Shown here in pieces: positions 43,601 through 51,725 of a DNA stretch of 64,000 nt (positions are counted from its first letter, which is position 1; the number at the start of each line of letters is the position of its first letter). This DNA is from Bacillus sp. OK048 (lineage in GTDB: Bacteria; Bacillota; Bacilli; Bacillales; Cytobacillaceae): the NCBI RefSeq assembly GCF_900103525.1, contig NZ_FNHN01000016.1:1-64000 (forward strand), given 5' to 3'. The position numbers and the translations under genes are program-made. The notes beneath the pieces were generated by a model. That model had not been told where the DNA came from. It made no database searches and saw nothing but the letters and a program-made list of their open reading frames with translations.

Positions 43601-43685
43601 CCCATGCGTATACGAATTATTGTATTTTAAAAAATCAAAGAAACAAAGAATGGCAGAATCAACTGACCAACCGATTCAGATGTAA
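40650..43685 (+). CDS. RND efflux pump (SwrC/AcrB type)
   Basis: A 1011-residue RND transporter with twelve helices and two large extracellular loops (about residues 35-330 and 545-835). The start FTKWAFRNKAAVSLMTILIL, the FLPSADNPQVTIIT porter entry, and helix 4 GRLVDDSIVVIENIYRKM with the proton-relay Asp pair are all present. Closest in style to B. subtilis SwrC (YerP), which exports surfactin and confers resistance to amphipathic drugs. No membrane-fusion protein gene adjoins. ATG with GGGGGAAA upstream; monocistronic. Confidence 0.92.
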   Translation: MSVFTKWAFRNKAAVSLMTILILIIGVVSYFRLPMEFLPSADNPQVTIITMGQGADSKTMESDVTSPIERAVSGIKGKNSIYSSTGDGFSKVDLFFEAGSDMKQAKVDVQEALTQVALPAYISKPIISQLNTSMIPISNIAVTFKDGLTAENLELVREKIEPLYKGIDGVSQVQTYGLVNPVISVKIDNQKLAENQVSLQTVLGILQGQNTALAIGEKNIDGKTSNIKVIGDVSSLEKLKNLPVAPNVTLENVSSIEETTHSNFLNRFDGKEALSISITKDSNSNAVTISKEIEKVTKEINKKFDTQESTIYVASADMVETSVQTMMKEVLLGALFATIVIMIFLRNIRTTFITIVSIPLSLCFTLFLLSRSGVTLNILTLGGVAVAVGRLVDDSIVVIENIYRKMQTEKFSVQMVIDATKQVGVAITASTLTTVAVFLPMSLLNGGLREFLLPFALTVTYSLLASLLVALTLVPLMSAGLLKNTKLPEHKPAVLFPKAVKWSLNHKWVVFTISILLFVGSIGAYFIVPKGAVDNSSADFVSATLKYPNETPFETVKEKALELENSITDMDEVEYVFNQVGSSADFAQFGEIGSPTEAVISILLKDKADTDKVLKEIEKKKDDYKDAVLEVASASFMMGGSGTNITIDVIGEDINQLEKTADSIKEKISDIDGVEKVTSNQDEKKTVYSLVVDPAKGNTQQIAQQLGVMLNQTPLGTISVNEKQTMVVLEPLLNTKTQDDLKKIPIMTESGMVPVSEIATLQKAESSTSQFHKDGETYLRVIASVDPAKLSDISTKINVELFGDQNGGNKGMDLPEDVDVLVGGASAQQMEDFTDLFLTMLVSIGIVFLIMVITFKSIKAPIAILTSLPLAAIGAILGILISRISVDITALLGALMLIGIVVTNAIVLIDRVRQNEEKMTIREALVEATATRMRPIMMTAIATICAMIPLLFKASQTGSLVSQSLAVVVIGGLALATLLTLIVIPCVYELLYFKKSKKQRMAESTDQPIQM

Positions 43686-43832
43686 AAAAGCAGGCAGCTT
43701 TTTGATGCCGGTTGTTGCACTTTACATTTGATCTTCCCATGGTGCCTCCTAGATATCTGATAACGATAAACGAACATTTTATTGAATAGTTATCCACAAG
43801 TCTATGGATTTTATAGTTTCCTAAACCACGAG

Positions 43833-43867
43833 AAAAGCCAATGATTCCAACACAATCATTGGCTTTT
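43833..43867 (-). terminator. Terminator of sensory operon
   Basis: A perfect 14-bp stem AAAAGCCAATGATT-CCAACAC-AATCATTGGCTTTT located 46 bases after the stop codon of the binding-protein gene. T-runs on both sides. Confidence 0.8.
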
Positions 43868-43913
43868 CCATTCTCTAATTAAGAAAACTTTTTATTAATA
43901 TGGCAATAGGATC

Positions 43914-44855
43914 TTACTTCAATATTTTCTCATAAAAATTTAATCTATGTTGTGAATTCTCTTTTATGATAATATCTACACCACTGTCGACGAATTTTTC
44001 TACATTTTCTCCTTTTATCACTCTCATGGCGGTTTCAACGCTTAAATATCCCATATCATAAGGGTTTTGGCCCACGGTCCCAGGAATGGTTTCATCTGCA
44101 ATTAACTCCACCATTTCGGTAAGTCCATCCGGCCCAATGACAGGAATCAGGAGTCCTTGCCCCTTTAACTCCTGGATGACCGGTAACGCGATTGTGTCAT
44201 GCGTGGTCATGACACCCTTAATATCAGGCTGGTCGCGTATAAGCTTTTTTATCACACTTTGAATCGTTTTGGTGTCATTCGGAATCCCTGTTTTTAAATA
44301 GGCGATTTTGATCCCTGCATTTTGTAAAGAAATTTTAGCGCCCTCGATCCGCTCCCTAAATACGGAATTAGACAATTCTCCTCCGAGAATGGCAATCTTA
44401 TTCCCTGGTTGCAGTTGCGAGGCTAAAAATGCTCCCGCTTTTTTACCTAATTCGAGATTATTGGTTCCGATGTACGCTGTTTTGTTTTTCACTGGAATAT
44501 CATTATTTACCAGTAAAATTGGAACATCCGTAAAGGATTCTAATGTTGGGCTTAAAGATGATCCAATTGGTGCCGTAATGATAACATCCGGCTTTTCTTT
44601 GTACGTCTTTATTAATAAATCTGCCTGTCCTTGCGTTGTTGATTCACTAGGAACCATCACCTTACCATCGATGTCAAAGTCTTTAAACCCTTTTTCCATT
44701 CCAGCTCTCATAATTCTCCAATATTGGGAGTCTCCTTCTTTTAACACAACGACCACAGTAGGCTTTTTATCAGCTAGTGTTACGGATATAAAACCTAGAA
44801 CCATGACAGAAATGACAGCACTAACAACCAAAATAACTTTCACTTTCTTTAACAC
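43914..44855 (-). CDS. Sugar-binding-type periplasmic protein (orphan)
   Basis: A 313-residue Peripla_BP_4 (RbsB-like) protein. An N-terminal helix (residues 5-28) acts as signal/anchor with no lipobox Cys. Then PTVVVVLKEGDSQYWRIMRA, DVIITAPIGSS, AYIGTNNLELGKKAGAFLAS, KIAILGGELSNSVFRERIEG, VMTTHDTIALPVIQEL and VGQNPYDMGYLSVETAMRVI, a complete binding-protein fold. No permease or ATPase lies nearby. It is the last gene of the kinase operon, so it may present a ligand to the kinase, as XylF-II and similar proteins do for LytS-type kinases (inference). GTG start behind GGGGGAAGG. Confidence 0.88.
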   Translation of the reverse strand: MLKKVKVILVVSAVISVMVLGFISVTLADKKPTVVVVLKEGDSQYWRIMRAGMEKGFKDFDIDGKVMVPSESTTQGQADLLIKTYKEKPDVIITAPIGSSLSPTLESFTDVPILLVNNDIPVKNKTAYIGTNNLELGKKAGAFLASQLQPGNKIAILGGELSNSVFRERIEGAKISLQNAGIKIAYLKTGIPNDTKTIQSVIKKLIRDQPDIKGVMTTHDTIALPVIQELKGQGLLIPVIGPDGLTEMVELIADETIPGTVGQNPYDMGYLSVETAMRVIKGENVEKFVDSGVDIIIKENSQHRLNFYEKILK

Positions 44856-44893
44856 GGCATCCTTCCCCCTCTCTTTTCGTGTTGTAGATGAAC

Positions 44894-46948
44894 CTAAGCG
44901 TTGGTTAAGCTGGGAATGAGCTGGAATCGGGCAGAGAAAGTGGTCCCTTTTTCACTTGTTTCAATTTCAATTTGGGCATCATGCCGTTTTGCTACACTGT
45001 AACAAATGGCTAACCCCAAACCTGTCCCTGTTTCCTTTGTGGTAAAGAAAGGTGTCCCTAATTTTGATAATACCTCTGGGCTGATTCCCTGGCCTTCATC
45101 TTTTATTTGCAGGACAACTGTCTCTTTGTCTTTATAGGTTTTAATCGTCAAACTTCCATTAGAAGTCATCGCATCTAATCCATTTAAGGCAATATTCAAG
45201 ATGAGCTGGCGAATTTCTTTCTCATCCAGGGAGATGTCAGGACATTCTCCTAATTCAAGCTTCATCTGTTTATTCGAACGGAATGCTTCCGCTTGAATAA
45301 GAGGAGATAAAGCCTCAATTATAGCGTTCAAGTTTTGCTTCTTTTTGACACTGATTTTATTTTTAGCTAGATTCAAAAATTCTGTGATTATCGAGTTTGC
45401 CCTGTACAATTCCTCTAACATTAAATCAACGATATCAGTAGATAAATTGTCGACTTTATTCCTTGATAATTGTAAAAAACCTTGAACGGTTGTCATCGGG
45501 TTTCTAATTTCATGGGCAATACCTGCTGCCATCTCGCCGATTAAATTTAATCGGTCTAGCCGATACATTTCATTCTCGAGATGTACCCTGTCCGTAATAT
45601 CGGTCAGAACAACCAGCATACATGGTTCGGACTGGATATCAATCAACTCAGTAGATAATAACCCTGATCTAAATTCCCCGTTCTTCGTTTCATACCTGAT
45701 TTTCTTGTTTCTAATCTTTTTCGTTAAATCAATAATCGTCTCGTTCGCTTCATTAATAAAATGCTTACAATTTATTCTTTGATGGATCAATTCATCACAG
45801 CTATAACCTATATAGTTTGTCCAACTGGTATTTACTTCCATAAAAGTTAAATCCCTCTGTGATAAAATCGCCATTAAGCAAGGGCTAGATTCAAAGATTT
45901 TTCGAAACCTCTCTTGGGTGTGGAACAGGTGGTCAGCCATTCTTTTTCGTTCATCAATTTCTTTTTGCAGTTTTATATTTGAATTGGTCAGCTCAAGCGT
46001 CCGCTCTTCGACGATTTGTTCCAAATTCGTAAATCTCTGTCTTTTCACTTCTTCTATTTGTTTTCTTTCTGTTACATCACGTATCGTACAAACAAAAATC
46101 TGTTCATCCTCAATGATGGTGGATGCAATTAACAGGTCCGCGTAGAAGCAGCTATTATCCTTTCGACGAGCAACTACTTCAATGATCTTTCCTACCGATT
46201 GTCTAAGCGTAGATTGGAGTAAGAGTGAGAGTGAGAGTGACGAGTCACATAACACTTCATCCTCCCATTCAGGAAAAAGTTTCAGAATGTGTTGCTCCAA
46301 CAATTCCTTTGCCTGGTAGCCAAACATGCTCCTTGCGGCCGGATTTACAGAAAGAATTGACCCTTGATGATCAAACGTGACAATGGTATCGGTTATCGTT
46401 TCACTTATGGCTCTTGATAATGCCTCTGTTCGACGTAAATTTAAGGTGGTTCTGTCCAACTTTTTGTTGACTTTATTCAGTTCAAGCAAATGTCCTAGAT
46501 CCGTTTGAATAATCGTTTCTTTATGAATTTGATGGATTTTGACAAACTGCTCAATTTTCTTTTTCAATGTTTCCGGCTGAAAGGGTTTAAAAATATAATC
46601 GATCGCACCTACAGAGTATCCTTGATGAACATGTTCCATATCTTGACTAATCGCTGTAATAAAAATAATAGGGATATTTTTTGTTTTTTCTCTCGCCTTT
46701 ATAAGCTTGGCAGTATCGAAGCCATTAAGCCCCGGCATTTGAACGTCTAGCAAAATCACCGCAAAATCATGTTGAAGCATGCATTTTAACGCTTCTTTAC
46801 CTGAATGGGCGCTAATAAGATTGTAGTTTGGTGAAGTGAGCACTGCTTCTAATGCCAAAAGGTTTTCTGGATGATCATCCACCATTAAAATATTCACCTT
46901 TTGAGTAGGTGTACTACTTAAGTTTACGATAGAGCCTTTCGGGTCCAT
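44894..46948 (-). CDS. REC-PAS-PAS histidine kinase (cytosolic)
   Basis: A 684-residue protein. Receiver domain at residues 15-135 with phospho-acceptor Asp68 (AVILLDVQMPGLNG), a coiled coil, a PAS domain (about 185-300: ISETITDTIVTFDHQGSILS), a second coiled coil, another PAS (about 345-450: FRKIFESSPCLMAILSQRDL), HisKA (EMAAGIAHEIRNPMTTVQGF) and HATPase (ILNIALNGLDAM, GTGLGLAICYSVAK). No membrane segment. The ATG at 46948 is chosen because CGGAGA precedes it; it overlaps the cheR end by 35 bases. It may receive phosphate from the hybrid kinase upstream. Confidence 0.9.
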   Translation of the reverse strand: MDPKGSIVNLSSTPTQKVNILMVDDHPENLLALEAVLTSPNYNLISAHSGKEALKCMLQHDFAVILLDVQMPGLNGFDTAKLIKAREKTKNIPIIFITAISQDMEHVHQGYSVGAIDYIFKPFQPETLKKKIEQFVKIHQIHKETIIQTDLGHLLELNKVNKKLDRTTLNLRRTEALSRAISETITDTIVTFDHQGSILSVNPAARSMFGYQAKELLEQHILKLFPEWEDEVLCDSSLSLSLLLQSTLRQSVGKIIEVVARRKDNSCFYADLLIASTIIEDEQIFVCTIRDVTERKQIEEVKRQRFTNLEQIVEERTLELTNSNIKLQKEIDERKRMADHLFHTQERFRKIFESSPCLMAILSQRDLTFMEVNTSWTNYIGYSCDELIHQRINCKHFINEANETIIDLTKKIRNKKIRYETKNGEFRSGLLSTELIDIQSEPCMLVVLTDITDRVHLENEMYRLDRLNLIGEMAAGIAHEIRNPMTTVQGFLQLSRNKVDNLSTDIVDLMLEELYRANSIITEFLNLAKNKISVKKKQNLNAIIEALSPLIQAEAFRSNKQMKLELGECPDISLDEKEIRQLILNIALNGLDAMTSNGSLTIKTYKDKETVVLQIKDEGQGISPEVLSKLGTPFFTTKETGTGLGLAICYSVAKRHDAQIEIETSEKGTTFSARFQLIPSLTNA

Positions 46949-47774
46949 CAAATTCTCCGTAACAGTCTTCATAACGTGTAAATTTAACCCCCTCTCTTTT
47001 CCCTAAGCCAAGAAAACCTGAGGTGCTTAGGCTTTCATATATTAATTGATGAACATCATTTTGAAGGTTTTTATTAAAATAAATAAGAACATTTCGGCAT
47101 ATTATCAAATCAAACTCGTTAAATGAATGATCGGATACAACATTATGCTGGGCAAAAACCATATTTTTCTGAAGAAATGGGTGGAAACAAACCTTATCAT
47201 CAATAGCTTGATAATATTCAGAAAAAGCCTGTTTCCCTCCTGCTTCAATATAATTTTTGGTATAGAGCTTCATCCCTTCTAAAGGGAAGGTTCCCTGTTT
47301 TGCTTTTTCGAGAATATTCTTATTTAAATCGGTTGCATAGATTCTTGTTTTATCGTAGATTCCTTCTTCCTGCAGAAGTATCGCCATTGAATACACTTCC
47401 TCACCTGAAGAACATCCAACATGCCAAATTTTAATCGAAGGATAATCCTTAATTAAAGGGACCACCTTTGTCCGGATACTCTTAAAAAAGCTTGGATCTC
47501 GAAACATCTCGGTAACATTGATTGAAAAGTCGGAAAGTATACTTGCCATTACACCAGGTTCACGAAGAATTTTTTCCTGAAGAGCCGATATACTTGAAAG
47601 TCTCTCAAGCTGAACACGATGGTTAATCCTCCTTTGGAGAAATGGAAAGGCGTAGTTTCTAAAATCATACCCATAATATCGAAACACAGCCTCAAGTAAT
47701 AAATCGATTTCAATTCTCTCGATTTCTTCTAGCTGAACTAGATTACGAGATTCATGTGGTTTTACCTGTGCGAT
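46914..47774 (-). CDS. CheR-type methyltransferase
   Basis: A CheR family S-adenosylmethionine methyltransferase. The N-domain continues upstream of the GTG at 47687: EEIERIEIDLLLEAVFRYYG (then YDFRNYAFPFLQRRINHRV) is conserved in this family, so translation must start earlier. The SAM domain shows IKIWHVGCSSGEEVYSMAI, RIYATDLNKNILEKA and LIICRNVLIYFNKNLQ. The only good ribosome binding site (AAGGAGGGG) overlaps the kinase stop, and the codon at the right distance is ATC (47774-47772), not ATG/GTG/TTG. The whole stretch after the kinase TAA is open in the same frame. The start is therefore uncertain: the ATC, another rare start, or readthrough. Confidence 0.8.
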   Translation of the reverse strand: MAQVKPHESRNLVQLEEIERIEIDLLLEAVFRYYGYDFRNYAFPFLQRRINHRVQLERLSSISALQEKILREPGVMASILSDFSINVTEMFRDPSFFKSIRTKVVPLIKDYPSIKIWHVGCSSGEEVYSMAILLQEEGIYDKTRIYATDLNKNILEKAKQGTFPLEGMKLYTKNYIEAGGKQAFSEYYQAIDDKVCFHPFLQKNMVFAQHNVVSDHSFNEFDLIICRNVLIYFNKNLQNDVHQLIYESLSTSGFLGLGKREGVKFTRYEDCYGEFDGPERLYRKLK

Positions 47775-47777
47775 TTT

Positions 47778-50531
47778 TTACCCCTCCTTCGTGAACAGCC
47801 AAACTTGCATTAATGAGAACAGCTGGTCCAAGTTAATCGGCTTACTAATATAATCGGTAGCACCTGCCTCCAGGCATTCTTCTCTGCTGTGTTTCATCGC
47901 CTTTGCAGTAAGGGCGATGATCGGTATGGTTTCAAATATGCTTATCTTACGAATATGTTGGATTGCCTCAAATCCATCCATCTCCGGCATCATAATATCC
48001 ATTAAAATCAGGTCGGTAGTAGGATGATCCTTTAAAACCTCCAGCGCTTCCCTGCCATTTTCCGCAACCAGGATCTCCATATTATAGTTCTCAAGAGCAA
48101 TTGTTAAGGCATATACATTACGAATATCATCATCGACGATAAGAATTTTCTTGTTTTTCAGGATCGATTTCCCATGTGTGATCATGGTCTCTTCCTTTAT
48201 AACTTGATTATTTGTGTTCACTAAATAGTTCGCTTCCAAACTTACCGCTGCTTCCGTTCGAGCCGTAGATAGTTGCACTATTTTGTTATTCATTTGCACG
48301 TGTGGCAAATATAACGTAAATGTACTCCCTTTACCAATTTCACTTGAAACTTCTATAAACCCGCCTAATAAATGAGCAAGTTCCCGGCAAATCGACAGAC
48401 CTAATCCCGTACCGCCATATTTCCGGCTTGTCGTACCATCTGCTTGTTTAAAGGCATCAAAAATCGTCTCATGTTTTTCTTTTTCGATGCCAATGCCTGT
48501 ATCACTAACGGAAAAAGCAAGTATCTGTTCAGCATGATGTTCTTCTCCCATATTCATCGTACTGTTTTTCATGACCTTACGGATTTGTAAGGTGACACTG
48601 CCGCTTTCCGTAAATTTAAACGCATTGGAAAGGAGATTTTTTAAGATTTGCTGCAGTCGTTGTTCATCCGTAAAGAAAGTCTTTGGTAATTCTCTTTCCA
48701 TTTCGATTGTAAAATGAACCTTCTTCTGATTTGCAATCGGTAAGAATTGATGATAAATAAAATCTCTTACTTCATTAAGTTCTACTTCTTTTGAAATCAC
48801 ATCTAGTTTTCCAGACTCTACTTTTGCCAAATCTAAAATATCATTGATTAAGTTCAATAAATCATTTCCGGAAGCGTAAATGGTTTGAATGTATTCCTGT
48901 TGGTTACCGGTCAGATTCCCTTCCCCATTTTCAGAGAGGATCTGTGCTAGAATGAGCAAACTATTCAGAGGTGTTCTTAGTTCATGAGACATATTTGCTA
49001 GAAACTCAGTTTTATATTTAGAACTAAGCAGCAACTGTTGTGCTTTTTCTTCAAGTGCCGCACTGACCTCTTGTATTTCAACGTTCCTTTGTTTAGACGC
49101 TTCATACTGTTCCTCTAGTTTTTCATTTGTCGTCCTTAACTCCTCTTGCTGCATCTGGAGCTCCTCTGATTGGGCTTGTAGTTCTTCTGTCAGGGCTTGT
49201 GATTCTTGCAATAATTGTTCTACTTTCATGTGATCCATAATACTATTGATCTTAATGCCTAAATTGTTATTCACTTCTTCAAGTAGCTTTATTTGTAATG
49301 GGGTAAACGTCTCAAAAGAGGCAATTTCAATCACCGCAAGTACTTGGTCCTTAACTAATACTGGTAAAATCATAATCGTTTTAGGGGAAGCTTCTCCCAG
49401 ACCTGAACCGATTTTTAGATAATCATCGGGAACCTGATTTAAATGGATGGGGCGCTTTAAAAGTGCACATTGCCCAATTAATCCCTGTCCTAAACGAAAT
49501 TGCTTTCGTTCGTCCTCGAAAGCTAAAGAGGCAAAGGAAGATATTCTTGTTAAATACTGGTCACTTTTTTCAACTTCCTTTAAATAGAAGACGCCATGGC
49601 TCGCTCCTACCATAGGTACTAGCTTTGTGATTAGCATAGTCGCTAGCATCTGTACATTTTCCATTTCCGGATACAATGTTGCAATTTCAGCAATGTTTGT
49701 ATTCAGCCAACTCAGCTCTTCTGCTTCTTCTTTTACTTGTTTCTCGATTCTACTATGTTTCTCAAGTGCGTTGGCCATTTTATTAAAGGCCACTGCAATT
49801 TCACTCAGTTCTCCTTGTGATTTAATTTCAATACGTGGTAATGTATCAAAATCACTTGCCGTTGCTTGTTTCATTACGTCTGTTACCTTGTTAAGATTGT
49901 TGCTTGTGCTTTTTATGATCCATATGGCAAAACCTATACCGATGAGTAAGCCGATCACAAGGAAAATATAGATATTTTCAACTGCCCAATTATAGGTATC
50001 TTTGGAACGTAACAGTTCATTTTTCATCTCTTGTTCCTGTAAACCATGAAGCAGTTCTGCCATTTGAATCATTCTTTGATTGAATTGTTCAAATTCAGTC
50101 CAAAAAGCCGGGGTAAGTTCTACGTTAGGATTGATTTTTCTATCCATTAACGCTTGCTGACCCATTTTTCGATAAGATTCATGTAAGATTTTTATTTTAC
50201 CTATGAGTTCTTGAGATTTCTCTTGGGTGTCCTTTTTCTCGAGTGAGTTAATCGCAACTTGTAATTTTGAATTTGAATTTTCCCATGCATTCAACGAGTC
50301 TGAATGAATTGCCTCTCCATGATCATTCAATATGGTATTTATTTCTTTTGATATTGTTAACGTCTCATCTTTAATCGTGGTAGCAATTTCGATTCTCTCA
50401 TTAATATCAATAATCACAACGTTCATTTTAACCGTGGATTGTTCAAGCATGTTCATAAGTAGCATAACGATAAACGTAATGAACAAAAGTAATGATCCTA
50501 TGCTCAAATAAAGCTTCGTTCGAAATCTCAT
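47778..50531 (-). CDS. Hybrid sensor kinase (4HB-HAMP-GAF-HisKA-HATPase-REC)
   Basis: A 917-residue membrane kinase. Helix 1 at 6-27, an all-helical extracellular domain of about 155 residues (chemoreceptor-like), helix 2 at 185-206, HAMP, GAF domain at about 275-430 (GLIGQCALLKRPIHLNQVPD), a long coiled coil, HisKA with His516 (FLANMSHELRTPLNSLLIL), HATPase (NLLSNAFKFT, GGTGLGLSICREL) and a C-terminal receiver with Asp845 (LILMDIMMPEMDG). The ATG at 50531 follows TTAGGAGG; 39 upstream codons are encoded by a palindromic repeat in the leader. First gene of the operon. Confidence 0.92.
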   Translation of the reverse strand: MRFRTKLYLSIGSLLLFITFIVMLLMNMLEQSTVKMNVVIIDINERIEIATTIKDETLTISKEINTILNDHGEAIHSDSLNAWENSNSKLQVAINSLEKKDTQEKSQELIGKIKILHESYRKMGQQALMDRKINPNVELTPAFWTEFEQFNQRMIQMAELLHGLQEQEMKNELLRSKDTYNWAVENIYIFLVIGLLIGIGFAIWIIKSTSNNLNKVTDVMKQATASDFDTLPRIEIKSQGELSEIAVAFNKMANALEKHSRIEKQVKEEAEELSWLNTNIAEIATLYPEMENVQMLATMLITKLVPMVGASHGVFYLKEVEKSDQYLTRISSFASLAFEDERKQFRLGQGLIGQCALLKRPIHLNQVPDDYLKIGSGLGEASPKTIMILPVLVKDQVLAVIEIASFETFTPLQIKLLEEVNNNLGIKINSIMDHMKVEQLLQESQALTEELQAQSEELQMQQEELRTTNEKLEEQYEASKQRNVEIQEVSAALEEKAQQLLLSSKYKTEFLANMSHELRTPLNSLLILAQILSENGEGNLTGNQQEYIQTIYASGNDLLNLINDILDLAKVESGKLDVISKEVELNEVRDFIYHQFLPIANQKKVHFTIEMERELPKTFFTDEQRLQQILKNLLSNAFKFTESGSVTLQIRKVMKNSTMNMGEEHHAEQILAFSVSDTGIGIEKEKHETIFDAFKQADGTTSRKYGGTGLGLSICRELAHLLGGFIEVSSEIGKGSTFTLYLPHVQMNNKIVQLSTARTEAAVSLEANYLVNTNNQVIKEETMITHGKSILKNKKILIVDDDIRNVYALTIALENYNMEILVAENGREALEVLKDHPTTDLILMDIMMPEMDGFEAIQHIRKISIFETIPIIALTAKAMKHSREECLEAGATDYISKPINLDQLFSLMQVWLFTKEG

Positions 50532-50545
50532 AAATCCTCCTAATT

Positions 50546-50610
50546 GGACCAAGGAGACGGTTCTTTTGGTCTGTTTTTTGCTAACTTGAACCAAGTGAAC
50601 CGTCCCTGTG
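50546..50610. repeat. GGACGGTTC-type palindrome in kinase leader
   Basis: GGAGACGGTTCTTTTGG and CCAAGTGAACCGTCCC face each other about 60 bases apart in the 5' leader of the hybrid kinase. The same AACCGTCC word appears near 27.99 and 53.0 kb. Confidence 0.5.
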
Positions 50611-50813
50611 GAGTTCTTAAATAGATAAACTAGTAAAAATTTTCCCACTTTTAATCATACTTTAAAGTCCTTATTATCGTCCATATGTTATTTTAGTAAG
50701 TTATAAATTTTCAATTGGAAAAACTAACCATTCATAAAATCGGACATACATCCAACGTAATTGGCGTTAAATAAACAAATTTCATCGAAAAAAAACACGA
50801 TAAATAAAATTAA

Positions 50814-50853
50814 AAATAGGGTACAGGAATCTTTGCGATTCTGTACCCTATTT
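50814..50853 (-). terminator. DoxX gene terminator
   Basis: A 13-bp perfect outer stem (AAATAGGGTACAG with CTGTACCCTATTT) plus a 4-bp inner stem with one bulge and a TTTGC loop. Lies 78 bases downstream of the DoxX stop codon, after a partial dispersed repeat. Confidence 0.75.
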
Positions 50854-50873
50854 ACGTTGCTATTTAGTGTTTC

Positions 50874-50915
50874 ACACCCTTAAAGGGTACCCGTTACTCG
50901 AACAACAATTTACCT
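50874..50915 (-). repeat. Dispersed repeat, partial copy
   Basis: The minus strand reads TGTTCGAGTAACGGGTACC, matching the left block of the terminator repeat. It is the only trace of the family that I see outside the first 18.7 kb. Confidence 0.45.
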
Positions 50916-50930
50916 TTTTGCTTATATTAA

Positions 50931-51305
50931 TTACCAAGTCCAATTTGTGATGGAGAGTAACATTAAAGCTGCTGCTGCTAATGCAAGGTTCTTAAGGAAT
51001 TGACTCTGCTCGCCTGCTTTTGCCGTCTGATCCTCAACCTTCCAGAAATTATGCATCATAAAAGCTGTAACCACTAGGAATACCACTAATAAATAAAGAC
51101 CCCATTCAACCCAATATGCCGTAAGGATACTTAATCCTCCCGCTAGGAGCATTAATCCTGTTACGACTACAGATAAACCAGGTGCTGGGACCCCTTTATA
51201 AGAGGCATACTGCTTTAAACCTTGAAATTGGATGAAATGATTAAGACCAGAATAAACAAAATAAAGACCAAAAACTGCCCGACCAACCAGCCATAGCCAA
51301 TCCAT
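50931..51305 (-). CDS. DoxX family membrane protein
   Basis: A 124-residue membrane protein with four helices (about residues 4-20, 45-63, 68-88 and 105-121). The DoxX opening WLWLVGRAVFGLYFVYSGLN HF-type is clear (quoted without the gap: VYSGLNHFIQF), followed by YKGVPAPGLSVVVTGLMLLA. DoxX-like proteins are linked to thiosulfate oxidation in archaea and to redox/thiol stress complexes in bacteria. ATG start; monocistronic with a strong terminator. Confidence 0.85.
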   Translation of the reverse strand: MDWLWLVGRAVFGLYFVYSGLNHFIQFQGLKQYASYKGVPAPGLSVVVTGLMLLAGGLSILTAYWVEWGLYLLVVFLVVTAFMMHNFWKVEDQTAKAGEQSQFLKNLALAAAALMLLSITNWTW

Positions 51306-51458
51306 TCAGACATCATCCTTTCATTAGGTTAGTTACTTGCACTGTATATATATACATTTTATTTAAAGAATATTCCCTCTTTTCTATACTTATTTTTGTA
51401 GAAACTGTACGCTTTTTTCGTAGAACCTGGATAAGCATTTGTCAATAATGTATATTAT

Positions 51459-51488
51459 ACTTTACAAAATGAATGGTTTACTTTACAA
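51459..51488 (+). promoter_or_regulatory. Direct repeats upstream of second xre gene
   Basis: ACTTTACAA occurs at 51459 and again at 51480, exactly 21 bases (two helical turns) apart, 25 bases before the xre ATG. Good candidates for regulator half-sites; the TTTACA core is shared with the dyad at 17565. Confidence 0.5.
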
Positions 51489-51512
51489 TAATATTGGAGA
51501 GGATGGTGATTT

Positions 51513-51725
51513 ATGGAAATTCAAAATCGCGTTAAAGAATTAAGGGCAAAACACCGCCTTACTCAAGGAGAGCTTGCTGATCTTGTACAAATCACGAGAC
51601 AAACCATTGTTGCGCTAGAAAAAGGAAGCTATAGTCCCTCTCTCCTACTAGCATGGAAGATTTCCAGAGTGTTTGGATTAAGCATTGAGGACATTTTTTT
51701 ATTTGATGAGGAGGAACAGAAGTGA
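51513..51725 (+). CDS. XRE family transcriptional regulator (Cro/C1 type)
   Basis: A 70-residue stand-alone HTH protein: RVKELRAKHRLTQGELADLV, ITRQTIVALEKGSYSPSLLL as recognition helix region, and FGLSIEDIFLFDEEEQK. About half its residues match the regulator at 17326, including the TRQTI.A.E...Y.PSL block. Overlaps the next gene by four bases (GTGA). Probably autoregulated through repeats at 51459-51488. GGAGAGGATGG lies upstream of the ATG. Confidence 0.9.
   Translation: MEIQNRVKELRAKHRLTQGELADLVQITRQTIVALEKGSYSPSLLLAWKISRVFGLSIEDIFLFDEEEQK

Noticed and set aside
50532..50648. 39-codon N-terminal extension of the hybrid kinase
   Set aside because: Encoded by a palindromic repeat and followed by a strong GGAGG-ATG at 50531 that begins a typical signal-anchor helix.
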